64,000 nucleotides of DNA. It comes from Thermodesulfobacteriota bacterium. GTDB taxonomy: Bacteria; Desulfobacterota; DSM-4660; Desulfatiglandales; Desulfatiglandaceae. The DNA is taken from positions 8,045-72,044 of the forward strand of contig JANQDY010000198.1 in NCBI GenBank assembly GCA_028278625.1, in the 5' to 3' direction. The position numbers and the translations under genes are program-made. A model generated the notes under the pieces. The model was given only the letters and a program-made list of their open reading frames with translations. It made no database searches and had not been told where the DNA came from. Shown piece by piece: positions 61,448-64,000 of the stretch (its first letter is position 1; each line of letters begins with the position of its first letter).

Positions 61448-63886
61448 CTATATTTTTCCCAGCGCTTTTAAGATCTTTTGCGGTGTGATGGGAAACTCGT
61501 AGATCCATTTGCCGATGGCGTTGTAAACCGCCGGGACCAGCAGTGCCGGAATCACCGTGGCGATGTCTTCTCCGATGCCTGTGGCACCGTAAGGCCCATA
61601 CCCCTGCTGGGTTTCCACCAGGTGGGTGTCGATGGTTCCACAATCTTCGATGGTGGCGATTTTGTAGTCCAGCAGGTCACCGTTGAGCATAACACCGGTT
61701 ACCGGGTCATGAACCACTTCTTCAAAAAGGGCCCGACCAACGCCCATGTATGTGCCGCCGTACTGCTGGCCGGCGCACGATTCAGGACTGATCACCTTCC
61801 CCACGTCATTGACGTTTACCACATTGGTAACTTCAATCTCTCCCGTTTCCGTGTCCACTTCAACTTCCATGAAATGCACCTGACGACAGAACTTGGGCCG
61901 GAATCCCTTGTAACAACCGATCTGAGCCTGATAGGCATGGGCGAAAATGGGAACACTGAAGGGGTGTCTTTCAGCACCGTACAACTCATGAAAGGAGAGG
62001 GGGCCCGCCTCCGCGGACGGACCGACCAGTTCGGCAACGGACATTTTTTTGGAAGGATCGGCCTTTACAAAGATAACACTGTCCTTGATGTCCAGATCAT
62101 CCGGTTTCAGTCCCGGAAAGAGGGGCGGGTAGTCACCGCGCTGGGTGACGGCTCTGGGGCTCGTGGCCGCTTCCAGAATTTTGGCTCTCAATAGTCTTGC
62201 GCAGTGCCTCACGGCCCAACCGTTCACCCCGGTGTTGGTTGATGAGTCGGGGCACATGGGAAAAAAGCCGGTATCCGTATGGGGCCGGTAAAAAACATCC
62301 TCGATGCGCATCCCCAGTTCATTGGCGGCAATCTGGCAATAACCGGTTTCCGCGTTCACACCGTTATCGCACCGCATCCCCAGGATACTGACGGAACCGT
62401 CATTCCTTTCAAGGCGCATGGCGATTTCACCGGATCCGCAGGAATCGTCCCACTCGTGGGTCCAGGTAAAACCGATGCCGTGCATCTTGCCGTTTGGGAG
62501 TTTCTTGGCACCCGGCGGATGCCATTTTTCATCCCATTGTGCAGCGGCTTTCCCCTTTTCAAGACACACTTTCAAACTGTCGATGGGTGTAAAGCCCACC
62601 TCTTTTTTGCGCTCGGTGAGCCATTCCATGTCATGCCCTTTGGCGCCGTCATTGATAATGGCCACATCGATGGGATCCATGTTCAGTTCAGCCGCCACCC
62701 GGTCCATGACCAGAGTGAAGCTCATAGTGTTGGGCAACTGTTCGCAACGCACCGCCGTGTTGGGTCCCTTGTTGACCTTTATGACTTTCCTGGGCGCGTG
62801 AAGGTTGGGAATCTGGGTGTTGTCTTCAAAATGGGTGCCGGGTCCGAATCCTTCCCACTGAGGGTTGGAAAAATGTCCTTTGGCTTCCACGGCCAGAATG
62901 CGGCCGTCATTGTTGAAACCCACTTTGTAGTAGTAATTTCCTTCGTCCATGGATCCGCCGTAAAAATCTCCGCGGCGGTCAAAGACGTACTTGACGGGAT
63001 GCCCGGTCCGTTTGGCCATGACCGCGGCGCAATACATGGGACCCTGGTTCCAATAGAACTGGGTCCACCCGCCGAAGGTAGCGCCCTGGTAGAGCATGTG
63101 CATTTCGATGCGGTTCATGGGAATATGATCGAACCAGGAGGAGATGGCCCGTTTGTTTTCATGGGGTCTCTGGTGTTTGAGCCAGAACTCGGGATAGTCA
63201 CCGTTCCAGCGGACCACCCCGCAGGGCCGCTCGGGAGAGACATAGGTGTGAAGGGTTCGGCTGGCCTGGAACTCCAGCACCCGGTCGGCTTCCTTGAAGC
63301 CCGCCGCCACATCCCCATGCTCTTCCACATGCTCCACTTCCAGATTCCCTTCGGGAAAGTCCTCCGGGTGGGCCAGGGGGGCCTCCGGCTTCAAGGCTTC
63401 TTCCACATCCAGAAGAAAAGGGCGCTGTTCCCATTCCACCTTTATGAGCCGCACGCCCTCTTCGGCGATGGCTTCCGTATCGGCGACCACCGCCGCGCCC
63501 ACCGGTTCACCTTCAAAGTGGGCCACGTGGGGAATCGGTGCGATGGCCGTGGGCCCATGTCCCCCAAGATCAACAACTTCCGGAAACTCAGGGTCATCAT
63601 ATCTCAAAACGCCCCTCACGCCCGGCAGTGCCAGAGCTCTCGTGACATCCATGCCTTTGATTTCCGCGTGGGGATAAGGGGAGGTGAGGAATTTCAGATG
63701 CAGCATTCCCGGCAGTTGAACATCAATGGTATACTCCGCCCTGCCGGAAGCCTTTTCCTTGCCGTCCAGCCGTCGGACGTTTTCTTTGCCGATGTGATCG
63801 AATTCCTTCAGCGGGTATTTGTCGAACCCGATGTTGTCCTCCATTTCGATCATTCGGTCGTATTCTCTTTGGACACTCATGCTCAT
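61448..63886 (-). CDS. Molybdenum hydroxylase, catalytic molybdopterin subunit
   Basis: 812 residues from the ATG at 63886, which overlaps the Fe-S subunit stop (ATGA). The N-terminal half has RRLDGKEKASGRAEYTIDV and the substrate-entry region EGEPVGAAVVADTEAIAEEG; the molybdopterin region includes GATFGGWTQFYWN in place of the usual GGGFGGK, and the catalytic Glu lies in GATGIGEDIATVIPA. It belongs to the xanthine dehydrogenase / CoxL / hydroxybenzoyl-CoA reductase superfamily. The substrate is likely a heterocycle, aldehyde or aromatic CoA thioester. Confidence 0.85.
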   Translation of the reverse strand: MSMSVQREYDRMIEMEDNIGFDKYPLKEFDHIGKENVRRLDGKEKASGRAEYTIDVQLPGMLHLKFLTSPYPHAEIKGMDVTRALALPGVRGVLRYDDPEFPEVVDLGGHGPTAIAPIPHVAHFEGEPVGAAVVADTEAIAEEGVRLIKVEWEQRPFLLDVEEALKPEAPLAHPEDFPEGNLEVEHVEEHGDVAAGFKEADRVLEFQASRTLHTYVSPERPCGVVRWNGDYPEFWLKHQRPHENKRAISSWFDHIPMNRIEMHMLYQGATFGGWTQFYWNQGPMYCAAVMAKRTGHPVKYVFDRRGDFYGGSMDEGNYYYKVGFNNDGRILAVEAKGHFSNPQWEGFGPGTHFEDNTQIPNLHAPRKVIKVNKGPNTAVRCEQLPNTMSFTLVMDRVAAELNMDPIDVAIINDGAKGHDMEWLTERKKEVGFTPIDSLKVCLEKGKAAAQWDEKWHPPGAKKLPNGKMHGIGFTWTHEWDDSCGSGEIAMRLERNDGSVSILGMRCDNGVNAETGYCQIAANELGMRIEDVFYRPHTDTGFFPMCPDSSTNTGVNGWAVRHCARLLRAKILEAATSPRAVTQRGDYPPLFPGLKPDDLDIKDSVIFVKADPSKKMSVAELVGPSAEAGPLSFHELYGAERHPFSVPIFAHAYQAQIGCYKGFRPKFCRQVHFMEVEVDTETGEIEVTNVVNVNDVGKVISPESCAGQQYGGTYMGVGRALFEEVVHDPVTGVMLNGDLLDYKIATIEDCGTIDTHLVETQQGYGPYGATGIGEDIATVIPALLVPAVYNAIGKWIYEFPITPQKILKALGKI

Positions 63887-64000
63887 TTCCCTCCCTTGTT
63901 TTGGAGTATCTGTGCGGCTTCCATGATGGCCTTGGGGTGCTGGGGGTAGGTGCCGCACCGGCACAGGTTGCCTCCCAGGGCTTCCCGGATTTCCGCCTCT
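63883..64000 (-). CDS. Molybdenum hydroxylase, [2Fe-2S] subunit (N-terminal part outside window)
   Basis: Only the C-terminal 38 residues are inside the window. They contain the second [2Fe-2S] motif GNLCRCGTYPQHP and end QILQNKGGK. The stop overlaps the catalytic subunit start by four bases, giving the order Fe-S, molybdenum and FAD subunits in one operon. Confidence 0.85.
   Translation of the reverse strand, partial: EAEIREALGGNLCRCGTYPQHPKAIMEAAQILQNKGGK

Noticed and set aside
62279..63949. 556-residue plus-strand frame
   Set aside because: Antisense shadow of the molybdenum hydroxylase catalytic subunit; no domain, no ribosome site.

Overview
The window looks like a chromosomal segment of an anaerobic Desulfobacterota (deltaproteobacterial) bacterium. 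The clues are gene content: zinc-dependent MtaA/UroD-type methyltransferase proteins beside a RamA-like corrinoid activase, many 4Fe-4S proteins, a CoA-transferase/acyl-CoA dehydrogenase operon, a Liv-type ABC importer and a three-subunit molybdenum hydroxylase. No rRNA, tRNA, complete phage or insertion sequence was seen. Taxonomy is an inference from this content.

Layout. 1-5.7 kb: end of a fabG-type reductase, an EutH-like permease, an ECF sigma / anti-sigma / periplasmic sensor operon resembling cnrYXH with a second Spy-like protein, and a 4Fe-4S protein. 5.7-12.4 kb: a decayed two-repeat type I-C-like CRISPR remnant without cas genes, a DUF4143 ATPase, a 40-residue membrane protein, a UroD-like protein, pyroglutamyl peptidase and assorted small enzymes. 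12.4-16.8 kb: an operon of MtaA-like methyltransferase, zinc-ribbon protein, RamA-like activase and a tartrate/isopropylmalate-type dehydrogenase. 16.8-22.2 kb: a surface-polysaccharide cluster (flippase, methyltransferase, glycosyltransferase, asparagine synthase). 22.3-26.5 kb: a lone receiver protein and a GlrK-QseG-GlrR-like two-component operon.

26.6-31.9 kb: a four-gene CoA-thioester operon (class III CoA-transferase, SDR, HisD-like dehydrogenase, acyl-CoA dehydrogenase). It is preceded by what looks like a complete phenylalanine attenuator: promoter, a 24-residue leader peptide with seven Phe codons, a chain of mutually exclusive helices and a strong terminator. The acyl-CoA dehydrogenase lacks the usual catalytic Glu and has Asp91, a pattern I associate with alicyclic acyl-CoA dehydrogenases. 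31.9-34.6 kb: a cyclic-di-GMP-I riboswitch with terminator precedes a secreted protein with four 309-bp repeats; a truncated ferredoxin remnant follows.

35.5-52.5 kb: a long minus-strand catabolic island and a divergent MFS transporter. From the promoter end it runs: cupin regulator, ortA, ortB, alanine racemase, an NTF2-like protein, LivKHMGF, D-aminoacylase, an NTF2-like protein, an ATC-hydrolase-like protein, a flavodoxin, an M28 peptidase, alanine dehydrogenase and a second ATC-hydrolase-like protein. OrtAB (2-amino-4-oxopentanoate thiolase) releases acetyl-CoA and D-alanine, which Alr and Ald can take to pyruvate, so the island encodes a coherent D-alanine-yielding route. The ornithine-specific upstream enzymes are not in the window. 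52.5-64 kb: a hybrid histidine kinase paired with a periplasmic sugar-type binding protein (LuxPQ-like), a MarR-GNAT fusion, an FkbM methyltransferase, and a molybdenum hydroxylase operon with a MoaD/ThiS protein and a leftover 3-prime fragment of a second MoaD-like gene.
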